Position numbers and translations under genes: made by a program. 64,000 nt of DNA from Alopecurus myosuroides (lineage: Eukaryota > Streptophyta > Magnoliopsida > Poales > Poaceae). Where the stretch lies: positions 49,911,827 to 49,975,826 of the forward strand of contig CM054063.1 in NCBI GenBank assembly GCA_028641055.1, read 5' to 3'. The notes beneath the pieces were generated by a model. The model did no database searches and had not been told where the DNA came from. It saw nothing but the letters and a program-made list of their open reading frames with translations. Shown piece by piece: positions 23,055 through 34,727 of this stretch (within the stretch, counting starts at the first letter, position 1; each line of letters begins with the position of its first letter).

Positions 23055-23316
23055 TGTCTAGGATTAATAGGATACTCATATCAACAAGTTGCAACTTATT
23101 TTCCGGAAGCTCATCTTGAAAGAACTCCAGTGTTAAGCGTGCTTGGCTTGGAGCAATTTGAGGATGGGTGACCGACCGGGAAGTCCTTCCCGGGTGCGCA
23201 TGAGTGAGGACAAAGTGCGCAGGAAAGACTAGTATTGGTCTGTGGGGCTAGTCTAGAGATCCTAGAGAGCTACCAGGAGTGACAGCCGCCGGCTACGAGG
23301 TGGCCGGGGTGTTACA
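23055..23316 (+). mobile_element. 5S-rRNA-derived insert, probably a Cassandra-type TRIM LTR
   Basis: Positions about 23101-23205 resemble the 3' two thirds of plant 5S rRNA: GAACTCC, GTTAAGCGTGCTTGG, GAGGATGGGTGACC and GGGAAGTCC occur in order with the right spacing. The segment ends CCGGGGTGTTACA (TG...CA style) at 23316, as an LTR would. Cassandra TRIMs carry 5S sequence in their LTRs, and a SINE3 is the alternative. The 5' boundary at TGTCTAGG (23055) is a guess and I see no matching target duplication. It sits between the Athila-type LTR and its primer site. Not a functional 5S gene: the 5' third is absent. Confidence 0.6.
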
Positions 23317-23362
23317 CATTGTTATGGATTTAAAGTCAACTCTGTAAGCGATCAAGAATTTC

Positions 23363-23381
23363 TGGCGCCGTTGTCGGGGAG
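23363..23381 (+). other. Primer-binding site of the Athila-type element
   Basis: TGGCGCCGTTGTCGGGGAG, a primer-site sequence very common after TGATACGTCTC-type LTRs in grasses. It is displaced about 330 bp from the LTR end, largely because of the 5S-derived insert. The same site, one base different, occurs at 15329-15347. Confidence 0.72.
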
Positions 23382-23590
23382 AAAGAAGTCTTCTGGCAAG
23401 TGGAGTCTCTCACTCTCAACCTCTTTATTTTGTTTATTGTCTTGTTTTTATTTTTGTCTTGTTTTGCTTATTTATATCAAAAACACAAAAAAATAGTTTA
23501 CTTCAAAGGTGTTATTTATTTGCTTGCTTTTATTTTGGTAAAGAAATAAGTTTACTTCATAGTACAAAAAACTGTGATTTTATTTGCACA
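23382..23590 (+). other. Leader of the Athila-type element
   Basis: T-rich noncoding leader (TTTTGTTTATTGTCTTG and similar) between primer site and gag. No gene seen. Confidence 0.5.
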
Positions 23591-23655
23591 CCTATTGCTC
23601 CACCTGCTCCTACTGCTGCTTTCTATGAAATTAAACCTTCTTTATTAAATCTTGT
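23591..23655 (+). pseudogene. gag: N-terminal piece of the Athila-type gag
   Basis: The frame reads PIAPPAPTAAFYEIKPSLLNLV and is cut within LV by the Tat element. Removing 23656-46706 joins it in frame to MEEQFSGG at 46707 onward. This confirms the CTTGT target duplication and that both pieces were one gag. Confidence 0.75.
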
Positions 23656-24109
23656 TGATGGAGGGATGATAACCCGGTATGCTAACGCCAAGGTGTAATT
23701 CGGCCCAAAGGGAGCTGCGCAAGACCCGGCTTAAGGAGTTTCTAGAAGGCCCAAGAGTGTAGGCCTCGTAACCCGGATTGTGGGTTTCGATAAGGAAACT
23801 TAGGGTAGTAAGCGGTGCCCAGGTAGGATTCCGAGTGTTCCTTGGAGAGGAGGCCATGGGGGCCGGATATTATATAAGCCGGCTCCTAGGGTTAGATTAG
23901 ACACGAGTTTTACTAGCTATTCGAGTATCCCCTGTAATACCAGAGTTGAGATAATAAACCTAGATCTGAGACTCGGCGACTTGATTGCCGGCTACCAGAT
24001 CGTTCATCGCCATGATTTCCCCTGAGCAAAACCCTCTCCCAAACACCAGAGTCGAATTGCCCCAAGATAAGTTACCCCCGGTAACGTCTGCCGTGATTAT
24101 CCCACGACA
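23656..24109 (+). repeat. 5' LTR of Tat element A
   Basis: TGATGGAGGGATG...CCCACGACA. A TATA box (TTATATAAG, about 23870-23878) sits near the middle, followed by CTCCTAGGGTTAG. Homologous to but clearly diverged from the LTRs of element B, so A and B are different subfamilies. Confidence 0.93.
23870..23878 (+). promoter_or_regulatory. TATA box in LTR of element A
   Basis: ATTATATAAGCC about 215 bp into the LTR. The equivalent LTR position in element B has TTTATAAA (around 30136-30143 and 39621-39628, minus-strand sense). Conservation at the same relative place supports a promoter for the genomic RNA. Confidence 0.6.
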
Positions 24110-27100
24110 GTTGGCGCCCACCGTGGGGCCTGCGTCCAAAGGTGTTTACATCACGGGAGAAGCTCGGGAGAACATGAAGAACCTCGTTGTCGGTGAGATC
24201 TACACCAACCCGGAAGGAAAGAAGATGGTGGACGATTTTGGCTGGGGGCCAGAGTCGGATCTGCTCGAATCCGGATCTGTCGTCACAATCGGCCGGGTCA
24301 ACATCTTCGTCGGCATGGTACGTACGTCCGGTTCAATCCCTGATGATTTTGGATGTGATTCTGTGTCAGGAGAAACAACCTGCGTTCAGTCGGATGGAGA
24401 AGAATCGGTCGGAACGGTAGACCCGATAGAAGAGCCCACCACGAAGAGGGAACAACCGGAGGAGCCGGCATGGACCCCGCGTGGCCGGGTCATGAGAGAA
24501 GATGATACCGAGTCTATCCTACACTTGCTGGAGGACCGGTACGAGGAGGATAGCTGTGATGACGAGGAATACGAGTCTTCACCAGGCATCGCGCGCCAGG
24601 TTGCGGTCTACACGGCCCCTGCAACCAATCTCAATCAGGGAGACGTGACTACGGCCGCGGTTGGAGCGGCGCGAGCGCTGGCCCAACAGCAAAATCCGGT
24701 TGACGGAAACCCGGTTCTGACCCGGGTAGACGGAGAATCGGCTTCGGTCACTAGCCGAGCGGCGGATAGCGAGTTGCAGGCGAATATGTTTGGGTTCATG
24801 GCGAACAGGACGCCAGGGGCGGGTCCTTCAAACCCACAACACCCGGATCTGTTCAGTAACAATCTGATCTTGGATCCCACGGTGCTAGCTACCGTGATAA
24901 CCCCGGAAAACGCCGCGGCACGCGCCAGGGATCTGGATGTAGCACGCCGTGCATTGGAGCAGCAAAGGAGAGATGTGGAAGCAGAGAAGCAAGGAGTAGC
25001 CACGCGCCAACGTGAGCTGGAAGCATTGGAGAACCGCCTCCGGGTTGAGACGACTAGGATGCATCAGAGATACCAAACTAGACTACCGGCAACGGGTGGA
25101 GTTCTAAACCCGGCCACGCTATTCGTCACACCCCAAGATCAACCAATTCCGGCTATGAATCAGGAGACTGTACATCAGCCCGCGACTGGTGGGGGACAGC
25201 CGGCAAATGTACAAGCCGGGTTACCCACGTTGCAGACAGGGGTTGTTGCTGGTAATACAGCGCCACCACCACCACCATCACGATTTCGTACGCCACCAGG
25301 TCACTTCAACAACCCCATGGATAATGTATATGCAGCGACGTTGGCATTGGATCGAATCCCCGTAAGAGAGTCACCCCATGCGGAGGAGACCCGGCGGGCG
25401 ATAGATTTATTGAGCACGGAAGTGGCTCAGCAAGTCAATTACCCGGATAATAGGAGTGGAATGCATGGAGCGCCGTATATAAGCCGGCATAATGGAAACA
25501 CCGGTAATATCCAAACAAGCTCAGCACGGCGGAGGGCAGAGCAGCAGCAAATGCCGCCTCCTCCCCGTAGACCGGCAACACCTGCAGTATCAGCCGCGCA
25601 AACTATCGTGGACAGTTCTAGAGCCAGGCGCGCAGCAGCCGGGTCAGCGGTACGAGGGCCGGTAGCGGTTGCACCCCCCGCCGCACCCGTCGCCGGGTCG
25701 CATGTTTCCCGGGTAAGGCCAGTACCGGCGGTTTTAGCCGGACCCAAGTGTTTATCAGACGCCATCAGAGCCGAGCCCTACCCGGATAAGTTCAAGGAAC
25801 CGGGTAATGGTAAACTATGAGCCGACTATGGATCCAGAAACCTGGTTGAGCAGTTACGAGATGGCCATGTCGATTCGCAACGCGTCTGAAAATCTTCAAG
25901 CCAAGTTCATGTACTTAATGATGTCAGAGGGAGCAGCAAAGTTATGGTTCAACAATTTACCGGAAAAATCTATCAATTCGTGGAGTGAGCTGAAAATTGC
26001 GTTTGTCAAGCACTTTCATGGGACGTGCAAGAAATTATTCATAATCGATGATCTAGAGCGATGTGTCCAGAAGAAGGGAGAGTCGGCGCACAGTTGGGTG
26101 CGCCGGGTCATGGAGATACTTCAGTCATCCACGGATATTCAGCCAAAGGATGCGTTACAAGCTATGGCAAAGACATGCAAGTATACACCCTTAGTGCAAA
26201 AGCTAACACGCATGAAATCTAGTCGGAATGCCTCAGAGGTTACAATGGGAGAGCTGATGGACGCGTGCAACAAGCACGCTGCTACGGATACAACGGAGGA
26301 GGATGTTGACGACAAGAAAACCAAAGCCAACGCAAACAACAGTGGAAGACCCGGCAATGGATCTGCGCCGGGTAACAATGGGGGAAATAATGGAAACAAC
26401 CAGAATAAGAGCCCGTACGAGGGAAATTCCGAGTTTGTCGCCAACACAGAAGCCGGGTTTGCAAGACCCAGGGCAGAAGGAAATTTCAACGGAGGAAACT
26501 TTAATGGTGGAAATTACCAAGCACCGCCAAGGCCGGCTAACCACATAGAGGCCTTCAGGATGCCCTGTCCGTGCCATAGCAGGAACGGCAGGCCGGCAAA
26601 TCATTCACTGGAACAATGCGTAGATTTACAAAGATGGAAGAACGAGGAAATACAGAAAGCAATGCGAGGCGCAGGCCGGGGAGCAGGACCGGGTCCGGGT
26701 GGTAACCCGGGCAACGGCCCATCCCCAGCAGGCAACCCAGGAGGCGGTAATCCGGGTAACAATCAGGGAGGGGCTGGAGGTTTCCAGGCCAACCCCAAGC
26801 AATTGGGCCAGTACCATGTTCACACCACGGGAACTTCCAACAAGGATAGAAAGATACTGAAAAAGGCAGTAAACTCGGTTTCCTCGGCTATTCCAAGATA
26901 CCTGAGGTGGTCGGACCAAGAGGTGACATGGAGCACAAGGGATCACCCGGAAAGAATAGAACACCCGGGAGTCTTAGCATTGGTGGTCGCGCCACAGGTT
27001 AATGGTTATGAGCTGAAAAAGGTCTTAATGGATGGCGGAAGCAACATAAACATCTTATATTGGGAAACTTTCTTACGCATGGGTCTCAAGGAGTCTCAGC

Positions 27101-27240
27101 TACAGAAAAGTTCAACAGTTTTTCACGGGATTGTGCCGGGCCACTCGGCGTGCCCTGAGGGAAAGATTACCTTGGAGGTTGCTTTTGGAGAATCAAAGGA
27201 TAATTTCCGGGTGGAGTGGCTCACGTTTGAAGTGGTAAAG
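24012..27240 (+). pseudogene. gag: gag and protease of Tat element A
   Basis: The frame is open from inside the LTR (ATG at 23985 or, as in element B, the internal ATG at 24012) across the primer site. A long Pro/Gln/Arg-rich, low-complexity N-terminal region with a coiled coil at about 24915-25065 leads to the capsid domain (WLSSYEMAMSIRN, KLWFNNLP, FVKHFHGTC; about 25850-26130). A Gly/Asn-rich region follows with an atypical zinc motif C-x-C-H-x10-H-x4-C near 26565-26620. The retropepsin motif MDGGSNINIL lies at about 27028-27057; D-G-G-S is normal for this lineage. Frameshifts near 25800 and at about 27240 break the protein, and the B copy shows the intact frame at both places. Confidence 0.9.
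24112..24129 (+). other. Primer-binding site of element A
   Basis: TGGCGCCCACCGTGGGGC two bases after the LTR end, identical in element B (39352-39369, minus strand). The open frame of gag reads straight through it. Confidence 0.85.
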
Positions 27241-29887
27241 TGTGCAACCCTTATCACGCGCTATTTGGAAGGCCGGCTTATGCTAAGTTCATGGCCAGGC
27301 CGTGTTACGTATACCTACAGCTAAAAATCCCGGGTCCCAAGCAGACCATCACCATCCATGGGAGCCGGGTTATAGCGGCTGAGTGTGACGAAGGAGACGT
27401 GGCAATGGCAGAACAAGCTTGTAGAAAGGAAGAGCTCAAGTATTATCGGTCTCAAGTAGACCCGGATGACAGAACAACGTTAAAAAGGCCGAATACGAAG
27501 GATGAGAGAGCAAAGTTCAAAGCAGCACAAGATACCAAGATGGTGGCTTTTGTCGAGGGTGACCCCTCAAAGCAATTTGCCATAGGATCTAACCTGGACA
27601 ATCAGCAGGAAGAAGCACTCGTGGAGTTTATTCGTTCAAATCAAGATGTTTTTGCTTGGACGCCTAGCGATATGCCGGGTATCCCTACCGAGTTAGCAGA
27701 GCACAGCTTGCATGTTGATCCCAAGTCTAGGCCCGTGAAGCAAGGCCTGAGGAAAATGAATGAGGAGAGAAGAAAATCTATAGGAGAAGAAATTGCCCGG
27801 CTATTGGCAGCCGGATTTATCATGGAGGTATTTCACCCGGACTGGCTGGCAAATCCGGTTCTAGTACTGAAAAAGAGTAACGAATGGAGGATGTGTATAG
27901 ATTACACGAGTCTCAACAAGCACTACCCAAAGGATCCGTTTGCCCTTCCAAGGATTGATCAGATCATAGATGAAGTGGCTGGAAGTGACCTATTATGTTT
28001 CCTGGATGCATATTCCGGGTATCATCAGATCAAGCTCAAGAAGGAAGATTGGGAGAAAACATCGTTCATAACCCCCTTTGGGGCTTTTTGTTACAAAACC
28101 ATGACTTTTGGGCTAAAGAATGCTGGTGCAACTTATCAGAGATGCATACAGAAGTGCTTTGAGGACCAGATTGGCGCAACGTTCACGCCTATGTGGATGA
28201 TGTGGTGATCAAGACCAGGAAAGCGGAAACATTCATTGATGATCTAAAGGAAACATTCAAGAATATGAGAAGGTATCAGATGAAACTTAACCCTACGAAG
28301 TGCGTGTTTGGAGTTCCAGCAGGAAAGTTACTCGGGTTCATTGTTTCCGAGAGAGGAATCGAGGCAAACCCGGACAAAATCAAAGCTATCCAGAGTCTGA
28401 AAAAGCTGGAAAACCTAAAGCATGTTCAGAAGCTTACAGGGTGCGTAGCAGCGCTGAGCCGGTTTATATCCAGACTCGGAGAGAAGGCAATACCACTGTA
28501 CCGGCTCTTGAGGAAATCTGATAAGTTTGTTTGGGACCAAGAGGTGGACGAGGCGTTCGAGGCATTAAAGAAGCAGTTATCTGAGGCACCAGTTTTAGCA
28601 GCCCCGGGTCCCAAAGAGCCCATGCTACTATACATTGCGGCCGGGCCCCGGGCGGTTAGTGCAGTGGTTGTCGTTGAGCGCAAATAGGATGGGAAGGATC
28701 ACCCGGTTCAAAGGCCGGTTTATTACGTCAGCGAGGTATTGTCAGAGGCAAAGCAGCGCTACCCACATTGGCAGAAGTTGGTTTTCGGGGTCTTCATGGC
28801 CAGCCGGAAATTGAAACCCTATTTTTAGGAACACCCCATAACAGTGGTTAGCTCTATACCAATGTCGGATATCATCAGAAACTCGGATGCAACAGGTAGA
28901 ATAGCCAAGTGGGCCATCGAGATGGGAGATTATCACATTAACTACGAGCCCATGTCAGCAATCAAGTCCCAAGCTTTAGTTGATTTCATTAATGATTGGA
29001 CTCACACTAGCATGCCCACAATGACACCAAGTTCCGAGTCTTGGGTAATGCACTTTGATGGTTCCAAGCAATACGAGGGATCAGGAGCTGGAGGGGTACT
29101 TACATCACCTAAAGGAGACAAACTGAGCTACGTGTTGCAAATCCACTTTGATTGCTCCAACAACGTGGCCGAGTATGAGGCATTATTGCACGGATTAAGG
29201 ATAGCCAAGGAGATGAACATCAGGCGAATACGATGCTATGGAGATTCGGACCTTGTGGTGCAGCAGGTCTCAGGAACCTGGGATAGGAAAGATGCAACTA
29301 TGGCAGCATACCGCAGGGAGGTGGAAAGGATTGCCGGGTGTTTTTCCGGGTATGAGGTGGAGCATATTGATAGGCGAAAGAACAAGGCAGCAGATGCGCT
29401 CGCAAGACTCGGCTCGCGCAGAGAGCCGGTTCCACCCAATGTTTTCCTGGACGAGCTATGGCGGCCATCGGTCAAAACCGAGTCTGAGGAAGAGGTGGCT
29501 AACCAAGATCCGGATTTGGAGCTCGTGGCCACAATACGTGGTGTCCCCGAGTGGACAGAGCCGTTTCTGGCTTACCTATCACGGGGCGAGTTACCACAAC
29601 AGGAAGTTTTAGCAAGGCAAATTCTGAGACGAGCAAAGGGCTATTCTATCATCAATGGCGAGTTATATAAAAGGAGTGCGGCAGGAGTATTTTTGTGCTG
29701 CGTAGCACCAGAAGAGGGCCGGCAGATTCTTAAAGAGATCCATGAAGGAGACTGTGGGCATCATGCATCCACAAGATCCCTTGTAGCCAAATCATACCGG
29801 CATGGTTTCTTCTGGCTCACAGCTTTAGCAGACGCGGAACACTTGGTGGCAAGATGGGATGGATGTCAAAGGTACGCTCGCCAAATT
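27241..29887 (+). pseudogene. RT, two RNase H domains and integrase N-terminus of element A
   Basis: RT has MCIDYTSLNKHYPKD, CFLDAYSGYHQIK (motif A) and, after a frameshift near 28180, AYVDDVV (catalytic YVDD at about 28188-28205). The first RNase H (about 28600-28830) reads LLYIAAGPRAVSAV, lacking the catalytic Asp, and has stops at about 28685 and 28829. The second, archaeal-type RNase H (29040-29420) keeps a full acid set: HFDGS, AEYEALLHGL, YGDSDLV and ADALARLG. The integrase zinc region (HEGDCGHHAST, about 29738 on) reads ARWDGCQ, a Trp where the first Cys of the pair is expected. Element B interrupts the frame at 29887. Loss of RNase H 1 and gain of a second RNase H is known for Tat elements. 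Confidence 0.92.
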
Positions 29888-30366
29888 TGTCGTGGGATAA
29901 TCACGGCAGATGTTACCGGGGGTAACTGATCTTGGGGCAAGACGACACAGGTATTTGGGAGAGGGTTTAGCACAGAGGAAAACATGGTGCAATTCGATCT
30001 GGCAGCCGGCAATCAAAGTCGCCGAGTCTCCGATCTTGATATAATAACACAACTCTGGGATTACACTCGATGCTCGATATCACACGATATTGCTAGGGTT
30101 CTTAGATCTCTGCCTAGACTAGACCTGGGGGTCGGTTTATAAAGCACCCGCACCCCCTGGCTTACTCTCCAAGGCGCATCCTGAATCCAACCCGGACCCG
30201 GCGCACAAACCCTAACTTTCTCCTACCGTAACCCACAATCCGGGTTACTGGGCCTACAAGTTTGGGCCTTCACAGATTTCCTTATCCTTAACCGGGCCCT
30301 ATGCACCGTCCTTTGGGCCGGGTTACTCCTTGGAGTTTGGCATACCGGGTTATCGTCCCCCCATCA
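29888..30366 (-). repeat. 3' LTR of element B (left end on plus strand)
   Basis: Plus strand reads TGTCGTGGGATAATC...CCCCCCATCA. Next to it, inside the element, is GTAGTCCCCAGAA, the complement of a polypurine-like TTCTGGGGACTAC that also precedes A's right LTR (46236-46247). Confidence 0.93.
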
Positions 30367-30741
30367 GTAGTCCCCAGAATATCCTGGGCTTCATGGATCC
30401 TCCTGGAAGCGCTTGCTATTCCCTGCAAAGATATCAAACGTACGGGCATATAGAGGCCGGGTTAAGATGTTTTGATATTCAGCCAGGCCTTACTCCATGG
30501 TGGCCATATAGTAATCCGGCTCTTTCCCAATTACCCAACTTACTTTCCCGGATAAAATCCCAAAATGTCAAGATTTCGCACCCGATAATCGACCCTGATA
30601 TCGCGGGGTTAATTTCCTTCTTCCTTTTACCCAGATGCCTTGCACGATGTTTGGCGCATATCTCGCCAAAAATCAAATTAATAGCCGTTTACTTCCGTAA
30701 CTCCCGGCTCCTGCTCACTGAGCTAGGCTTATCCATTCGCA

Positions 30742-30750
30742 CTATAAATA
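30742..30750 (+). promoter_or_regulatory. TATA box for the antisense gene of element B
   Basis: CTATAAATA lies about 30 bp before a C/T-rich likely start region (about 30775-30835) and about 275 bp before a donor splice site at 31019. Element A has CCTATAAATAGG at the equivalent place (45848-45857, minus strand). Conservation of a TATA box outside the LTR supports an independent internal promoter reading against gag-pol. Confidence 0.68.
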
Positions 30751-30774
30751 AATCCCTTAGGGGTGACCCGAACC

Positions 30775-33700
30775 CTAACAGCTCACTTCCCCCACTCCAT
30801 TCCTTTCTCCCTCTGAGCTCTCTCTCTCACTGAGCGCCACCACGGAAATTCCACACGCATCATCGGAGCTCACCGGCCGGAGGCTGCGCTCCGCCACTGC
30901 TCGCCCCGCGCCGCCGCCAAGATCCGCCGGCGAATCCTCATCCGGCCCATCAAGAACCGCGAAGGGACACCAAGCCTGTGCCATCTGCCTCCGCAAGGCT
31001 TCCCTCAGATCTACTCCGGTAAACCTTTTGCACCTATCAATTTGCCCTTGCAACTTTTGACTTTACCTCAGATTAGATCCAAGTCAGCCCGCCACGGATT
31101 TCTCAGCTATGCCGAATTAGGCTACCCATAATCTCTTCTAGCTTGCCCAAAGGATAAAGCGCGTACTCCAATCCACTCTCCTACTACCCGCAATCATTAT
31201 TCTTGCCACAAATCTGAAGATAGAACTTCCAATCTAGGCTCGAACTACCCAGAATTTCCGCCTTTGCATCAATCACCCGGCGGGGCCTTTCCTTTCTAGT
31301 TCCTCCCATTCACGTTAAGTGCCTAAGCAGCCGTCCATTGTCTTCAAAAAACTCCCTCATCATTTAGATCCATAATTTTCGACATAATGCTTGACACCCG
31401 GGTAATTTCGAACTTTGCTCTGCGAACTAACACCCGGATCACTCGTAATTTTTCATATCTCAATATTACCCGGCCTATACTTGGCCGGCTCGCAACTTCC
31501 ACGTCTTAATCCTCTTTTATCTTGTACTTTGCAGCTCAACCACATGGTTCCCAAGAAGCAGGGGAAAACTCCAACCAAGGCTAAAGCCACCAACTCCATA
31601 TCTGCCAACTGGGCGCGATCTACGGTCACAAAGGCCAAGTTAGAGGAGCTGGTGGAGCTGGGAGTTCTTCCTCCTCAAGAAAGTATCCAGTGGAGGGTGC
31701 CGGGTAAGGAGACCCGGCCTACCCCAACAAAAGATGAGGTAATCTGTTTCGTGGAGCATGTGACCCGGGGTTTTCGACCGCCGGGTCACCCCTTTTTCCG
31801 TGATATCCTTAGTAACTACGGCCTTCGTGTCTTTGACATTGGACCCAATTCCGTACTAAACATTTCCCATTTTATTGTCCTTTCCGAATCCTACTTGTGC
31901 ACTCCGCCAAGTCTAGCTCTTTTTATTGAGCTTTTTCAATGCAAACCGTGCCGCGAAAGCGGTGATGGGGCGCTTCTCGCTTGCGGCGGGGTTTCTATCC
32001 AGCGCCGCAAAAACTCTCTGATGCCACCCCTCACCCTTAATTCCCATGTCAAGCATTGGCAGCTCTCATACTTCTATTGCCAAGACACTTCCCCACCCGG
32101 CCAAACGAAACTTCCGGGTTATTCGGAGGGTCTCCTTGACATTTCTGATAAGTTTAGTGCCTTCGCCCCTGACTCGGACAGGGAGGCAATTCAACCTTTA
32201 CTAGCCAAAATCGCCACTCTCACAGCCCAAGGCCTCATCGGGCTCAACCTGGTGAAGACCTGGGTCGACTTCAGGATTCAGCCCAATTCCATCCGCACAA
32301 AGTTGATGTGCGAGTATTCAGGGGAACCTTCAGACCCACTCCGGTACTCCGACAACATCTTCGCAGCTGGCGACACTCATAAAACCATCAAGGGTTTTTT
32401 GACAGAAAATCTCGAGGTAATCCGGAACATATCCGGGTTAGAGCCCTTCACACTTGAGAACCCAGCCCCCAAGGTAAAAATCCGACTTTGATGCCTTTAC
32501 TTTTGCTCTTTCCACTCAATGCGGTTAATAACCCTTATGTCAACACTTTTCAGGCTGATGATGATTTTTGGAAAACTAATGCCCCCCCTAGCTCCGAAAG
32601 TCCAGAGGAGCAAGAAACGGTTAACTCGGAAGAAGGTACTCTCCAGATTTTATTTGGTTCCCTTGAACTCACCATAACCCCTTCCCTTCTAACCATAACT
32701 TTGATGATATCCAGAACAAGAAGATGACGAGGAAGAAAACTCCGATGGCAAGGTAGAATCTGCCAGCGACGAGGAAGAACTGGAGCCGACAGTCAAAGTC
32801 GGATCCAAAAGAAAGACCCAAGAGGCCACCTCCAAGGTTTCATATCTCCCTCTCACATTCAACTCGCATTACTTTAATGATATACTTGAGCTAACTTGAC
32901 ATTATCCCATTGGCCGTTCTTGAAGGAGTCGCCCGTGCCCAAGCGTAGGTCAACTCGAAATCACCCGGGTGATGAAGCCCTTAACCCGGGTATTACATCG
33001 ACCCCCCCGCGGCGGGCTGGTAATTACCCTATCTTTTCTGGGTCAAGACATTCTCTTTAAACCATTCCCATATGACATCTAACTTGATAATTTCCAGCTT
33101 CTCCCGAGTCCAGCGATGGATTTCCTTGTGACTTTGCGGTGAATACCGGGTAAGATCCCTTTCCTGATGTTCCACCATATTTCATCACCCTTTCTTGACT
33201 GTGTATTTAACTACTGACTGACAACACCTTATAGGGCCACAGTCGTTGTCAGCGATCAAGAGGAAACGGAGACCGAGGGCCCGGGTAAGGGGAGCCCGGC
33301 TGATAAGACTACAGCTGCGTCCAGCGGTGAAAAACAAGCGTCGCCGCCAGACCCGGACACGCAAGGAGCCGAGTATCCAATTGCTTCCCATGCAAGCAAG
33401 AAGAACAAAACCACCGTCTTGGGTGAAGAAGAAGGAGCGTCGGATTCCGACACACGGATGACCCGGGTTCCGCCTCCTACTAAGAAGAAAGCTCCTTCCC
33501 GGAATTTCCAAGGCCCCGGGTCTTCTGATGCGAGTAAAGATACTTTCGATCAGTTGATGAACACTCTCCTTACTATGAAGGCTTCGGAGAGCCAGATCTT
33601 GGAGCGCATGGCTGCAGAGCATCAGGTAAGGACACTTTGTATCTCATATTGCATACCTAGTCCCCAAGTTCCAAGTATGACTTGCAAAAGTGATGCTTGG

Positions 33701-34727
33701 TACTTTACACCACATTCGGTTTCCATACAATCCAACTAATACTTGCATTCCTTGCTACTTACAGGCATAGATAACCCGGTCCGATGAAACTTTACTGAGG
33801 ACCGAGCAACTTCTTCTTGCCGAGATGAAACGAAGGGAAATCCTTGAGGATGACATGAAAACCTTGAAGAAAGATGTGTCCAAATACAAGAAGAAGTGCA
33901 ATGCCGCTCAGACCGAACTGAAGAAACTATCGGACCAGGTTTCCGATACTTATCAGATCTTGCTCAGTAAGTTTTCTGCTGCTGATTGGCTTCATGTCTT
34001 TAATTTATTATAACAGACTCGGGATTACTGATACGCTCTTTCTTTTGTTACGACTGCAGGTGCCAACCTTGCGGCCCCAGAGGAAAATGCCATTACCAAG
34101 GCTAAAACCCTCAAGACTGTACTCCGGACTTTCTTTGCCGGCACAAAATTTATATTGGATGCTGTGAAGTGGCCTACGGAAGTATATCCGGGTGAAGAGA
34201 ATCTCGTTCAAGCCTGTTCTACTGTGCCTGGGTGGATTGAAATCTGGAAACGCTCATCATGCCGAATTGGAATGACCCAGGCTTTTACTCTGGCCAAGGC
34301 TTTCTTTCCAAAGCTTGACCCGGCAAAGGTAACATCCGGGTTTCCCGAATTCAAGGCTGACGGTTCCAAATTTACACCCAAGGATTTCAAAGCCATACAA
34401 GCCGCAGTGCGCCCCTCAGCTACCGCCTTGGCCGATAGCTTGGATCTAAATACGATTATGAGTGCATATGACGCTGATGGCAAAGTTATTACGGAGGATG
34501 CGCCCCCGCCTTTTGATATCTTGGAGAAGTGGGTTTCTAGCTCGGCCAGGAAGAGGGAAGCGACTGCGAAGAGGGAGGCCGAGTCAAGATCGGGCCCGTC
34601 TGCCTCTACACCAGCCGTCCCTCCACCAGTCCGCCCTGATGCAATGAGTCCGGGTAAGGGTGCCAGGAAGGCTAAGCAGCAAACCCAGGACTCACACCCG
34701 GAAGGCCGTACTCAGGAGGCCGAATAG
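30775..34727 (+). pseudogene. Spliced antisense gene of element B (gypsy-type transposon domain, 'aORF')
   Basis: Noncoding exon 1 ends at 31018 (G|GTAAAC). Exon 2 (31535-32473) carries the ATG at 31544. Then 32554-32635, 32715-32836, 32926-33019, 33098-33149, 33235-33625, 33765-33966 and 34060-34727, all with GT..AG introns. Joined phases agree throughout, giving 2,541 coding bases (847 codons with stop). One TAG at 33768-33770 breaks it; A has TAC there. Exon 2 encodes a conserved domain (GFRPPGHPFF, YGLRVFDIGPNS, LFIELFQCKPCRESGDG) like the Pfam 'putative gypsy type transposon' family. The middle is acidic, then Lys-rich. Exon 8 is coiled coil. Exon 9 has a second globular region and a charged tail. 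The role is unknown. It is antisense to the element's own gag. Confidence 0.85.

Noticed and set aside
23101..23205. Functional 5S rRNA gene
   Set aside because: The 5' third of 5S is absent, several conserved positions differ and there is no tandem array. Better read as TRIM or SINE sequence.
24635..25003. Minus-strand frame opposite gag of element A
   Set aside because: Shadow of the Ala/Gln-rich gag frame; a similar shadow at 38487-38819 opposite B's gag has the same origin.
33185..33622. 145-codon minus-strand frame
   Set aside because: Opposite to exon 7 of the antisense gene. It spans an intron and the splice acceptor and has no domain.
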